Part shown: one piece after another, positions 1 to 5,685 of the stretch
Numbering within the stretch: position 1 is the first letter of the stretch
How the letters are laid out: each line of letters starts with the position of its first letter
Notes under the pieces: generated by a model
What the model was told of the DNA's origin: nothing
Database searches by the model: none
What the model saw: the letters and a program-made list of their open reading frames with translations, nothing else
Made by a program: the position numbers and the translations under genes
NCBI GenBank assembly: GCA_964511215.1
Contig: CAZEER010000101.1
Span: forward strand, 1 to 5,685
Direction: 5' to 3'
From: CAZEER01 sp964511215
Lineage (GTDB): Bacteria; Fidelibacterota; Marinisomatia; Marinisomatales; UBA1611
DNA length: 5,685 bases

Positions 1-17
1 ATAGAAAAAACATCTAG

Positions 18-227
18 ATGAAAAAACAAAAAATAAAGAATCAAATTCGCCGATTACGATTCGAGGCAAATGAAATGACTCAGGCAGAGTTAGCTGAAAA
101 AGCAAGTGTAACACGACAAACGATTATTGCACTTGAAGCTCAAAAATATTCACCCTCTCTTGAACTTGCATTTCGAATAGCTAATGTTTTTGATGTACCA
201 TTAGAAGAAGCATTCCAATATGATTAA
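18..227 (+). CDS. Small XRE/Cro-CI-type helix-turn-helix transcriptional regulator (69 aa)
   Basis: This is a compact DNA-binding protein made almost entirely of one HTH_3 domain (about residues 6-62). The sequence shows an N-terminal basic helix (KKQKIKNQIRRLRFE), then the typical MTQAELAEKASVTRQTI helix-turn-helix. The recognition helix falls around TRQTIIALEA (about residues 33-42), and the domain closes with SLELAFRIANVFDVPLEEAF. Single-domain XRE proteins of about 65-70 aa usually act as autorepressors or control an adjacent small membrane-protein operon; the target here is unknown. The ATG is the only sensible start, since the conserved domain begins six residues later. No Shine-Dalgarno sequence is visible in the 17 bases before it. 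A TGA at 19-21 overlaps the ATG as ATGA, which would allow coupling to an upstream gene outside the window, but this cannot be shown. It is the only plus-strand gene and converges on the truncated kinase gene. Family confidence is high; function beyond DNA binding is not known. Confidence 0.9.
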   Translation: MKKQKIKNQIRRLRFEANEMTQAELAEKASVTRQTIIALEAQKYSPSLELAFRIANVFDVPLEEAFQYD

Positions 228-270
228 ACACACCAATTCAGATAGAAAAATATTACCACATAGAATGATC

Positions 271-289
271 TATAATTATTTTAATTATA
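271..289. repeat. AT-only inverted repeat between two convergent genes (possible weak bidirectional terminator)
   Basis: An 8-bp perfect inverted repeat (TATAATTA / TAATTATA) surrounds a TTT spacer, in the 70-bp gap between the regulator stop at 227 and the kinase-fragment stop at 298. Its position between convergent genes suits a terminator. However, the stem contains no G or C and there is no long U tract in either direction, so it may be only AT-rich spacer or an operator. Confidence 0.25.
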
Positions 290-297
290 TAGTATTC

Positions 298-465
298 TTA
301 AACATTAATAGTGGCTTCTATCAGAGCCATACTTATTTCTGCTGATTTCTCTTCCTCAAGATTCATATGTTTTGCCACTACCTCTGCAGTTTTAGTCGCA
401 GCCAATTCCATATCGGGAAGAATGGGTAGTGTTAGCTCTACTTTTGGTGAATTATTTTTGCTCAT
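298..465 (-). pseudogene. 5' fragment of an RsbW/SpoIIAB-like anti-sigma serine kinase gene (HATPase_c_2), truncated at the N-box
   Basis: The reading frame gives a 55-aa product: MSKNNSPKVELTLPILPDME, then LAATKTAEVVAKHM, then NLEEEKSAEISMALIEATIN, ending in V and a TAA. This matches the N-terminal third of GHKL-type anti-sigma kinases: a beta strand, a helix with an ETA-like face, then the E-x-x-x-N N-box (E50, N54). In SpoIIAB/RsbW the equivalent Glu is catalytic and the Asn coordinates magnesium. The family is about 130-150 aa; the ATP-lid and the G1/G2 glycine boxes are absent here. None of the three frames after the stop restores them, because the regulator gene occupies the opposite strand. 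The start at 465 is set by a strong GGAGAGG just upstream. The gene lies 73 bp after a SpoIIE-type phosphatase gene on the same strand, the usual partner. A truncated pseudogene is most likely; a deliberately short protein is less so. Confidence 0.75.
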
Positions 466-468
466 AAT

Positions 469-475
469 CCTCTCC
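469..475 (-). promoter_or_regulatory. Strong ribosome binding site of the truncated kinase gene
   Basis: GGAGAGG on the minus strand ends 3 nt before the ATG at 465, and its GGAG core ends 6 nt before it. It favours 465 over the in-frame ATG at 477, which has no such site. An intact initiation region on a truncated gene argues that the 5' end is original and that the 3' part was lost. Confidence 0.6.
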
Positions 476-538
476 ATAGTGATTTTTAAAGGGAATTAAT
501 AAATATAAATTAGACAGCAAGGCTCATTTTCCAAAGTT

Positions 539-3500
539 TTACTTTTTCTTTACTATCACAATTGTAATATCATCCTGGTTTCTTAAATCTCCTAACCAAC
601 CAGAGCCTAAATCAAGGAGTGCTTGTTTCTGATCATCTGCACATAGATGTCCATTTTCTTTGATACAATTAAATACTGCTTCATAGCCCAACATATCACC
701 AGCAATATTTGTAGCTTCAGGAAGACCATCAGAAATAAATATAAGACTATCATTTTTATTAAAACTAACTTCCTTCAGTGTAAATGACTCATCTTTTAAA
801 CTCCCAAGCGGTAGACCTTTAATTAATATTTCATCCACTTTTTTTGTGCTTCCATGAAAGTGATATACTGGTGGCATAGCAGCAGAAGTAATTTCAACTC
901 TATCTTCCCAAATTTTTGCCACGTTTATAGCCATTCGATTCCAACCTAAATCTATATTTTTTATCACTCGGTTTAATCTTTTTGCAATGTCATTAGGGGG
1001 AATGGCCGGAATACCATATAGACCAGCCTTTGTAATACTAACCATCATACCAGCGGTCATACCATGACCTGTGGCATCACCAACAACTACATATAGACTT
1101 TTTTTATCTTTTTGGGGAAAATAATCATAATAATCCCCACCAACTTCAGATGCCGTTTCTATTGTGGCTGAAATATCTAATCCTAAATCCGTAGGCGTTT
1201 CTTTTGGTAACATGTCAAGTTGAAATTTTCGCGCTTCTTCTAACTCTTCTTCCCTTCTCTCTTCTTCGGATGCTTTTGCCTGAGCGTCTTTTTGATATTT
1301 TACGTAATAGGCAAAAAGTCCAAAAATGGTTGAAATATATAAAATATAAGCCCACCAAGTTTTCCACCAAGGTGGGATGATTTGAAAAGCTATTCTCGCG
1401 GTATTTATACTTTCGTATCCATCACTATTATATGATTTAATATTGGCTGTATACTTACCTGGATCTAATCCTTGAAGTTCTATATATCTCCTGTTCCCAT
1501 TATCTACCCAGGAATTATGATATCCATCAATAAAATATGAGAAAGTTGTATTTTCTGATTTAAAGATTGCTGGCGCAGTTAAATTGATTTTTATTGTAGG
1601 AGTTGTATGTGTTACTTTTATATTATTTTTTTCAACGTCATGTTTTTTATTCTGTTTATCAATAAGCTGCACAGATTCGATGGTTACAAAGGCTTCAAAT
1701 TCATTAGTATATATTTTTTCTGCATCAATTTCTTGTATAACCCGTGGAGATATGACAAATACACTACCATCTTTTTTTGAAATAAGAGCATTTTTGTCTC
1801 TATAGAAAATTCTTAAACCTTCTCTTGGTCCCACAATGCGCATATCTCTGGACTCCCAATTAACTAATGCCAAACCCCCATTCGTAAGTGCCCATATTGT
1901 AGAATCAGAAGAACCTGCAAACGAAATAATGTTATTACTAGGCAGGCCATCATCAATTGAAAGATTATCAAAATTTCCATTATTATATATAAAGATACCA
2001 TCTCCATTTGTACCTATAAAAAGCAAATCTAAATGCTTTTCTATGCAAGAAACCGAACTTGAAGAAAAAGAATGGAGATCTGATTTTAAATAGGTGTGAT
2101 GTTTTATTAATTTGGGAAGTTCAGGATTTTTCATTTCAAGCTGATATAGACCACTTTCATCGTTCCCAATCCAAAGAGTTGATCCGTCCATAAAGAAACA
2201 AGATGCACCTGATGGTAAAATTTTTGATAAAAGCCTATTTTTCCTATAATCCGTTATTAAACCTGTTTTAAGATTCACGTGAGCTATACCACTATTTTTT
2301 AGTGAAATAAAAATATCTAAACCAGTTTGCAACATACTATTTATTTGAGTATCAAAAATTGCCAATATTTTGGAATTGTTTTTGTTATCAATCATTTCTA
2401 ATTTTTTTTCAAATAGAAAAATATCTTTGCCTCTTGAAACATATAACCCTGTTTTTTTATTTATTTGATTTGCCAGATTTTTAATAATCACTTTAGTCTT
2501 TACACCTTCATTCAGCATTAACAAACTATTATTTTCTAATAAAAAAAGTTCGTACCCATCTTTTGAAAATTGTCCATCCTCTATTTTGAAGTTAGGATAG
2601 ATCTTAACCGGGCTTGTAGTGTTGCCTGATCTCATTAATCCATCATCACCAACTATCCAAGTCCCCTCTTCTTGATCAACAAAAATATTTCTAGGTTTAA
2701 TTGGTGTTTCTAATTTTTTGAATGATATATCATCAGATTGGGTCACTGTCAATAATAGCGCCTCCTTGTGATCCCTAGATGTAATAAAATATTCACCATT
2801 ATCTAGGCTAGTTACATCTCGAAGTGGACTTCCTGTTGAAATTGTTTGAATAATAACATTGCCTTTAAGTATCAGTATTTCATTTTCTAAAATAACACCA
2901 ACTAGACCAAGTTCTCTAATTTCAAATAAGCATCTAATGTAAGATGATCCTGCAATCCCAAGATTTTGTCCAATATTATCAGATAAAGATAAATCAGTTA
3001 TACCAAGACCTCTAGTTGTTCCAATGTAAAGTTTGCTATCAATAATTAATACAGAGGTGATAGTGTCTGCTTTAATCATTGGTGTTTTACCACTATAAAA
3101 TCTTGTTGTTTGGCCTGTGTTTATATTTGTTTTATTTAATCCATTTGTTGTTCCAATCCATAATGAATTATCATGTATTGTCATTGGAGTTGATTGATTA
3201 TCACTGAATTTTGATGATGAAAGTGAAAATGGATCAAGTGGATCAAACTGGTACCTATTGATTTCTTTTGTCTCTTTTGAGATACTAAGTATTCCACTAT
3301 TTGTTGTAGTAAAGTATAACTCAGTATCAGTCTCTACCAAATGTATAGGTCTCGAACCTGTTTCTATTCGATAGAATAAATCTTTTTCTTTATCATAATA
3401 ACATAAACCACGATCCGTACCGACCCAAAGTGTATTGGATTTATCTATATATGTAATCCAAATCCTATTACCAGAGATTGTGTTTTCATCGAAAATATTT

Positions 3501-3691
3501 GATCTGTAAACCTTGTTCGAAAAGCCGTCATATCTATTTAAACCCTCATCAGTACCTATCCATACAAAACCTGTGCTATCCTGTGTGGCAGATAAAATTC
3601 TATTAGATGAGATATTTTCGATTTTCAATTTTTTGAAATTCGCGAAAAGTATAACACCCAAAAAAGGGAGAAGTAAAATTATTTTCTTCAA
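539..3691 (-). CDS. Transmembrane sensor phosphatase: double reg_prop propeller, Y_Y_Y, TM helix, coiled coil, SpoIIE/RsbU PP2C phosphatase (1050 aa)
   Basis: This is predicted to sense a periplasmic signal and dephosphorylate a cytoplasmic anti-sigma antagonist. Residues 1-18 form a signal peptide or N-terminal membrane anchor (KKIILLLPFLGVILFA). Residues 20-660 hold two-component-regulator-propeller repeats, for example WIGTDEGLNRYDG (44-56), WVGTDRG (89-95), WIGTTNGLN (178-186), LYIGTTRGLG (221-230), LWIGNDESGLY (506-516) and LFIGTNGDGIF (557-567). About 14 blade-like units can be counted. Y_Y_Y lies at about 707-772, the membrane helix at about 779-797, and a charged coiled coil at 801-826. 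The phosphatase (about 836-1048) keeps the PPM metal-site motifs GGDYYDY (D853), GDATGHG (D872), ISDGLPEA (D988) and DDITIVIV (D1040/D1041), plus GLPLG, so it should be active. The start is TTG, two codons after an in-frame TAA, with no clear Shine-Dalgarno; the KK plus hydrophobic signal supports it. The gene sits 3 nt behind the TPR gene and before an RsbW-like fragment, so it is probably operonic. Confidence 0.93.
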   Translation of the reverse strand: MKKIILLLPFLGVILFANFKKLKIENISSNRILSATQDSTGFVWIGTDEGLNRYDGFSNKVYRSNIFDENTISGNRIWITYIDKSNTLWVGTDRGLCYYDKEKDLFYRIETGSRPIHLVETDTELYFTTTNSGILSISKETKEINRYQFDPLDPFSLSSSKFSDNQSTPMTIHDNSLWIGTTNGLNKTNINTGQTTRFYSGKTPMIKADTITSVLIIDSKLYIGTTRGLGITDLSLSDNIGQNLGIAGSSYIRCLFEIRELGLVGVILENEILILKGNVIIQTISTGSPLRDVTSLDNGEYFITSRDHKEALLLTVTQSDDISFKKLETPIKPRNIFVDQEEGTWIVGDDGLMRSGNTTSPVKIYPNFKIEDGQFSKDGYELFLLENNSLLMLNEGVKTKVIIKNLANQINKKTGLYVSRGKDIFLFEKKLEMIDNKNNSKILAIFDTQINSMLQTGLDIFISLKNSGIAHVNLKTGLITDYRKNRLLSKILPSGASCFFMDGSTLWIGNDESGLYQLEMKNPELPKLIKHHTYLKSDLHSFSSSSVSCIEKHLDLLFIGTNGDGIFIYNNGNFDNLSIDDGLPSNNIISFAGSSDSTIWALTNGGLALVNWESRDMRIVGPREGLRIFYRDKNALISKKDGSVFVISPRVIQEIDAEKIYTNEFEAFVTIESVQLIDKQNKKHDVEKNNIKVTHTTPTIKINLTAPAIFKSENTTFSYFIDGYHNSWVDNGNRRYIELQGLDPGKYTANIKSYNSDGYESINTARIAFQIIPPWWKTWWAYILYISTIFGLFAYYVKYQKDAQAKASEEERREEELEEARKFQLDMLPKETPTDLGLDISATIETASEVGGDYYDYFPQKDKKSLYVVVGDATGHGMTAGMMVSITKAGLYGIPAIPPNDIAKRLNRVIKNIDLGWNRMAINVAKIWEDRVEITSAAMPPVYHFHGSTKKVDEILIKGLPLGSLKDESFTLKEVSFNKNDSLIFISDGLPEATNIAGDMLGYEAVFNCIKENGHLCADDQKQALLDLGSGWLGDLRNQDDITIVIVKKK

Positions 3692-3694
3692 ACT

Positions 3695-5188
3695 TTAAAT
3701 TTTATCAAGTTGCTTTTTAGCCAATGCTCTTACAATTGCAATGTCCCAGTTACTAAAATTAATATTTGCTAATTCCTTAAATATTTTTTTTGCTTGTTCA
3801 TCTTTCATTTCAGCTTTTAAAGTGAGGGCTTTAAAATAATTAAAATAAATACTCGTCTCATCTCCATTTTCAAAACTGATTAATGCCTGATTATAGTTAC
3901 CTTCCATAAGATTGGCCATGCCCAACAAACCATAATATCCAAACATTGCAGTTGGGTCATTTATTTTTTCTTGGATTGCTCTAAGCAATTCTAAATTATT
4001 TTTTGCCTTATCATATCTACCAAAAAGGATATTAAGCCAAGCTTTGTAGTATTGTTCATCAGCGGCTAATATATTTGTTACATTATCATCATTCAATAAA
4101 CTAGCTCTCTTTTTGTCCAATTGAATGATCTTTTTCATTGAAGAAAATGCATCCTCCTCCATTTGATTATGTGCATAACATACCATTTTTTGCCAATTAA
4201 CTCTTCCCTTCATACTAATTAGTGTAATATCATCAAATTCTTTTGTTTCTAACAAACTTTCTACTTTTGAAATATTATCAATTGCACCTAAATAATTGTT
4301 TTCAAATATATATGAAATTGTAAGATAAAAATTTAATTCAAACCAGCCATTATCTGTCCTTGCTAGGTTAATCGCTGTTTTATATCTATCTCTTGCAGTT
4401 TTATAATCACCGCTAAACATATAATTATGACCTGAAACGATATTAGCGGTCCCCTCAGAAGATAAACCTTTTCTTTTTTCAATAGATTTTTCATACAGGG
4501 GTTTTGCTTTTTCAAAATCCCCAATTTGTCTATAACAATTTGCTTTAAAGTGATATGGATAACCATGATCCGGTAGTATCCTAATTAACTCATCACCATA
4601 TTGAAGACCAAGAGCTACATCCCTCTGATCTTCCGGTAACATTTGTTGATAACCTGCAGCAATATGGTGTCCCATTAATAAATTATAAGCATCATAACTA
4701 TCGGGGTTTAAATCAATTGCCTTTTTTAGAGATTCTATTGCCGCATTTAATTCTCTTCTATCACTCTGAACTAGACCTAACCAAACGTATGATTGATATG
4801 AATCCCCATGATTTTTAACTAACCATTGCGCATCTTCTAAGGCCTGGTCCATATTACCACTTCTATATGATTGTCTTATTGATAATATTTTTCTCTCAGC
4901 CTCCGTTGCTTTTACACTTAATTCCTTAGCTCTTTCTTCATATTTTTTTCTAATTATAGGGTCTAGAGAGCTGTGAAACTCCAATGCTAAAACAAATTCA
5001 GGATCAGATACTAAAGCTGAGTCAAGTAGCAGTCTCATCTCATATTCATCACCAACTTGATAAGACAGCATTGCTTTTTTATAGTACTCAAGAGCTTTTT
5101 GGGAGGCTGTTGTTATCGGCAATTCAATAATAGGCACTTTCGAGCATGATGATAAAACTACTAGCAAAATAGTTATAAATTTCTTCAT
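3695..5188 (-). CDS. TPR-repeat lipoprotein (497 aa)
   Basis: This is predicted to be an envelope lipoprotein that scaffolds protein contacts. The N-terminus MKKFITILLVVLSSC is a type II signal peptide with lipobox LSSC, giving lipidation at Cys15. The next residue is Ser rather than Asp, so in a Gram-negative cell outer-membrane sorting is expected. The rest is helical tetratricopeptide repeats. The clearest are at about 131-164 (SYVWLGLV...AIESLKKAIDLNPD), 208-240 (YHFKANCYRQIGDFEKAKPLYEKS) and 250-276 (GDYKTARDRYKTAINLA). Weaker ones lie around 30-63, 375-402, 415-440 and 447-474. No catalytic motif is visible. The ATG start at 5188 has GAGG at 5197-5200, 8 nt upstream. The gene ends 3 nt before, and in the same frame as, the TTG start of the sensor phosphatase. 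They are almost certainly co-transcribed, and the lipoprotein may feed a signal to that protein's periplasmic propellers. The partnership is inferred from gene order only. Confidence 0.9.
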   Translation of the reverse strand: MKKFITILLVVLSSCSKVPIIELPITTASQKALEYYKKAMLSYQVGDEYEMRLLLDSALVSDPEFVLALEFHSSLDPIIRKKYEERAKELSVKATEAERKILSIRQSYRSGNMDQALEDAQWLVKNHGDSYQSYVWLGLVQSDRRELNAAIESLKKAIDLNPDSYDAYNLLMGHHIAAGYQQMLPEDQRDVALGLQYGDELIRILPDHGYPYHFKANCYRQIGDFEKAKPLYEKSIEKRKGLSSEGTANIVSGHNYMFSGDYKTARDRYKTAINLARTDNGWFELNFYLTISYIFENNYLGAIDNISKVESLLETKEFDDITLISMKGRVNWQKMVCYAHNQMEEDAFSSMKKIIQLDKKRASLLNDDNVTNILAADEQYYKAWLNILFGRYDKAKNNLELLRAIQEKINDPTAMFGYYGLLGMANLMEGNYNQALISFENGDETSIYFNYFKALTLKAEMKDEQAKKIFKELANINFSNWDIAIVRALAKKQLDKI

Positions 5189-5216
5189 TTGTATTACCTC
5201 AAGTGAATATTTCTAA

Positions 5217-5235
5217 TTAGATAATATTAATCTAA
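5217..5235. promoter_or_regulatory. 19-bp dyad in the leader of the TPR/phosphatase operon
   Basis: A perfect 6-bp inverted repeat (TTAGAT / ATCTAA) flanks a 7-base spacer, 16 bp upstream of the Shine-Dalgarno of the TPR gene. In minus-strand RNA it could form a small weak hairpin; in DNA it could be an operator for a dimeric regulator. Such dyads also arise by chance in AT-rich DNA. Confidence 0.25.
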
Positions 5236-5258
5236 AAAATTATTACTAGATATATATC

Positions 5259-5277
5259 ATACTAAAATTAATAGTAT
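5259..5277. promoter_or_regulatory. Second 19-bp dyad, with promoter-like AT hexamers nearby
   Basis: A perfect 6-bp inverted repeat (ATACTA / TAGTAT) flanks a 7-base spacer, the same architecture as the dyad at 5217-5235 but with different arms. Another TAGTAT half-site follows at 5272+19 (5291-5296). On the minus strand, TATGAT-like and TATACT-like hexamers overlap these positions and could serve as -10 elements, but no convincing -35 sequence is placed 16-18 bp upstream, and no Bacteroidota TAnnTTTG -7 element is seen. The region probably contains the operon promoter; the exact site cannot be called. Confidence 0.25.
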
Positions 5278-5306
5278 TAATCAGAAAAAATAGTATAATT
5301 CAAATT

Positions 5307-5354
5307 TTATTCTTCTTCAGCTAACTCATTCAATTTATTTTGAAAATCACTCAT
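5307..5354 (-). CDS. Possible 15-aa micro-ORF in the gap before the TPR gene
   Basis: The frame encodes MSDFQNKLNELAEEE and ends in TAA. It is preceded by AGGAG at 5365-5369, 10 nt before the ATG, as good a ribosome binding site as any in the window. The peptide is charged and probably helical, with no match to a family I recognise. It could be a leader peptide of the TPR/phosphatase operon, the surviving start of a lost gene, or chance. It lies 55 bp after the EEP-dockerin stop and 118 bp before the TPR start. No attenuator-type hairpin and no run of one regulatory codon accompanies it. Confidence 0.25.
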   Translation of the reverse strand: MSDFQNKLNELAEEE

Positions 5355-5409
5355 TTTCTGAATACTCCTATATTATTAATTGTAGAAGCAATATTTTCGA
5401 TTTCTTAGG

Positions 5410-5685
5410 TTACATCTCGCCAAGAAAATCTGATAAAAGTAACAAATCAAAAACATCTACAATTGAATCAAAATTAACATCTGCAAAATCAATTGATTCA
5501 ATATCATTTATTATAAAAGACAACAACATTAGAAAGTCAGATTCATTTATAATGCCATCATCATTTATATCATACAATGTACTTACACTAATACTAAACT
5601 TTATCGCTACTGGTCTATGATCTGATATATTTTGGTCATATTCATTCCAACCACCATCAAGATATTCATCAATTTTTATTGTTTG
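5410..5685 (-). CDS. C-terminal end of an endonuclease/exonuclease/phosphatase (EEP) family protein with a dockerin-like tail (partial)
   Basis: An open frame of 91 codons runs from the right window edge to a TAA; the start lies outside. Fragment residues 21-32 read SDHRPVAIKFSI. In the EEP (DNase I / exonuclease III-like) fold this SDHxP motif closes the catalytic domain and supplies the general-base His. It is followed at about residues 37-91 by two EF-hand-like dockerin segments. The first, YDINDDGIINESDFLMLLSF, has a good D-x-N-x-D-G calcium loop. The second, FADVNFDSIVDVFDLLLLSD, has F and S in place of the usual glycines, so it is degenerate. The protein is probably a secreted nuclease or phosphodiesterase with a C-terminal protein-interaction or anchoring module. 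Substrate specificity cannot be judged without the N-terminal part. It is co-oriented with the TPR gene, but a 221-bp gap suggests separate control. Confidence 0.8.
   Translation of the reverse strand, partial: QTIKIDEYLDGGWNEYDQNISDHRPVAIKFSISVSTLYDINDDGIINESDFLMLLSFIINDIESIDFADVNFDSIVDVFDLLLLSDFLGEM

Noticed and set aside
1..21. End of an upstream plus-strand gene overlapping the regulator start as ATGA
   Set aside because: Only six codons before the TGA are visible, so coding cannot be supported; noted only as a possible coupling.
311..499. 62-codon plus-strand open frame
   Set aside because: It lies antisense to the kinase fragment, which has a real family match and a strong ribosome binding site; the plus-strand translation resembles no family and has no Shine-Dalgarno.
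510..527. Five-codon minus-strand peptide (MSLAV) between phosphatase and kinase fragment
   Set aside because: Too short, without a convincing Shine-Dalgarno, and expected by chance.
1584..2093. Two plus-strand open frames (1584-1805 and 1836-2093)
   Set aside because: Both are antisense to the propeller/Y_Y_Y part of the phosphatase gene, whose protein is continuous and family-consistent; they are shadows.
3689..3697. TAA between TPR and phosphatase as a sequencing error splitting one gene
   Set aside because: The TTG is followed directly by a good signal peptide and the TPR protein has its own lipobox, so two separately exported proteins are more likely than one interrupted protein; kept as a finding for checking.
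3513..3698. 61-codon plus-strand open frame covering the start of the phosphatase gene
   Set aside because: It is antisense to the signal peptide and first propeller blade and shows no independent coding evidence.
4363..4566. 67-codon minus-strand frame inside the TPR gene
   Set aside because: It is an alternative frame of an intact TPR gene with no domain or own ribosome binding site.
5189..5409. CRISPR, tRNA, rRNA or riboswitch in the largest gap
   Set aside because: No regularly spaced repeats, cloverleaf or recognisable aptamer core; the gap is AT-rich with only two short dyads and a micro-ORF.

Overview
The window is AT-rich (roughly one third G+C by eye, not counted). Apart from one small regulator gene at the left edge, everything in it reads on the minus strand. 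The content suggests a Gram-negative-type envelope: a lipoprotein signal, a long periplasmic sensor with paired beta-propellers and a Y_Y_Y domain, and a dockerin-like tail on a probably secreted enzyme. An AT-rich, probably marine member of the Bacteroidota/Neomarinimicrobiota (FCB) group would fit. This is inference from gene content; no rRNA or marker gene is present to settle it.

In transcription order on the minus strand (right to left) the layout is as follows. (1) The C-terminal end of an endonuclease/exonuclease/phosphatase (EEP) family protein with a dockerin-like tail enters from the right edge and stops at 5410. (2) A 221-bp gene-poor leader region (5189-5409) carries two 19-bp dyads and a possible 15-codon ORF. 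(3) A 497-aa TPR lipoprotein follows (5188-3695). (4) One sense codon after its stop, in the same reading frame, a TTG codon starts a 1050-aa transmembrane sensor-phosphatase (3691-539). It has a signal peptide, about 14 propeller blades, Y_Y_Y, one membrane helix, a coiled coil and a SpoIIE/RsbU PP2C-type phosphatase. (5) Seventy-three bases further on is a well-initiated 5' fragment of an RsbW/SpoIIAB-like anti-sigma kinase gene (465-298), cut off just after its N-box Asn. On the plus strand, converging on it, is a 69-aa XRE-type repressor (18-227).

Together, genes 3-5 look like an envelope-to-cytoplasm partner-switching module. The lipoprotein and periplasmic propellers would sense or scaffold a signal, and the phosphatase would dephosphorylate an anti-sigma-factor antagonist. 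The RsbW-like kinase would be the opposing enzyme. No STAS-domain antagonist or sigma factor is visible, and the kinase gene has lost about 60% of its length. The 3' part of the operon therefore appears to have been deleted or replaced at the junction near position 298, or the contig is misjoined there. The truncated kinase and the EEP-dockerin end are the two coding elements most easily missed, because one is short and the other is open at the window edge.
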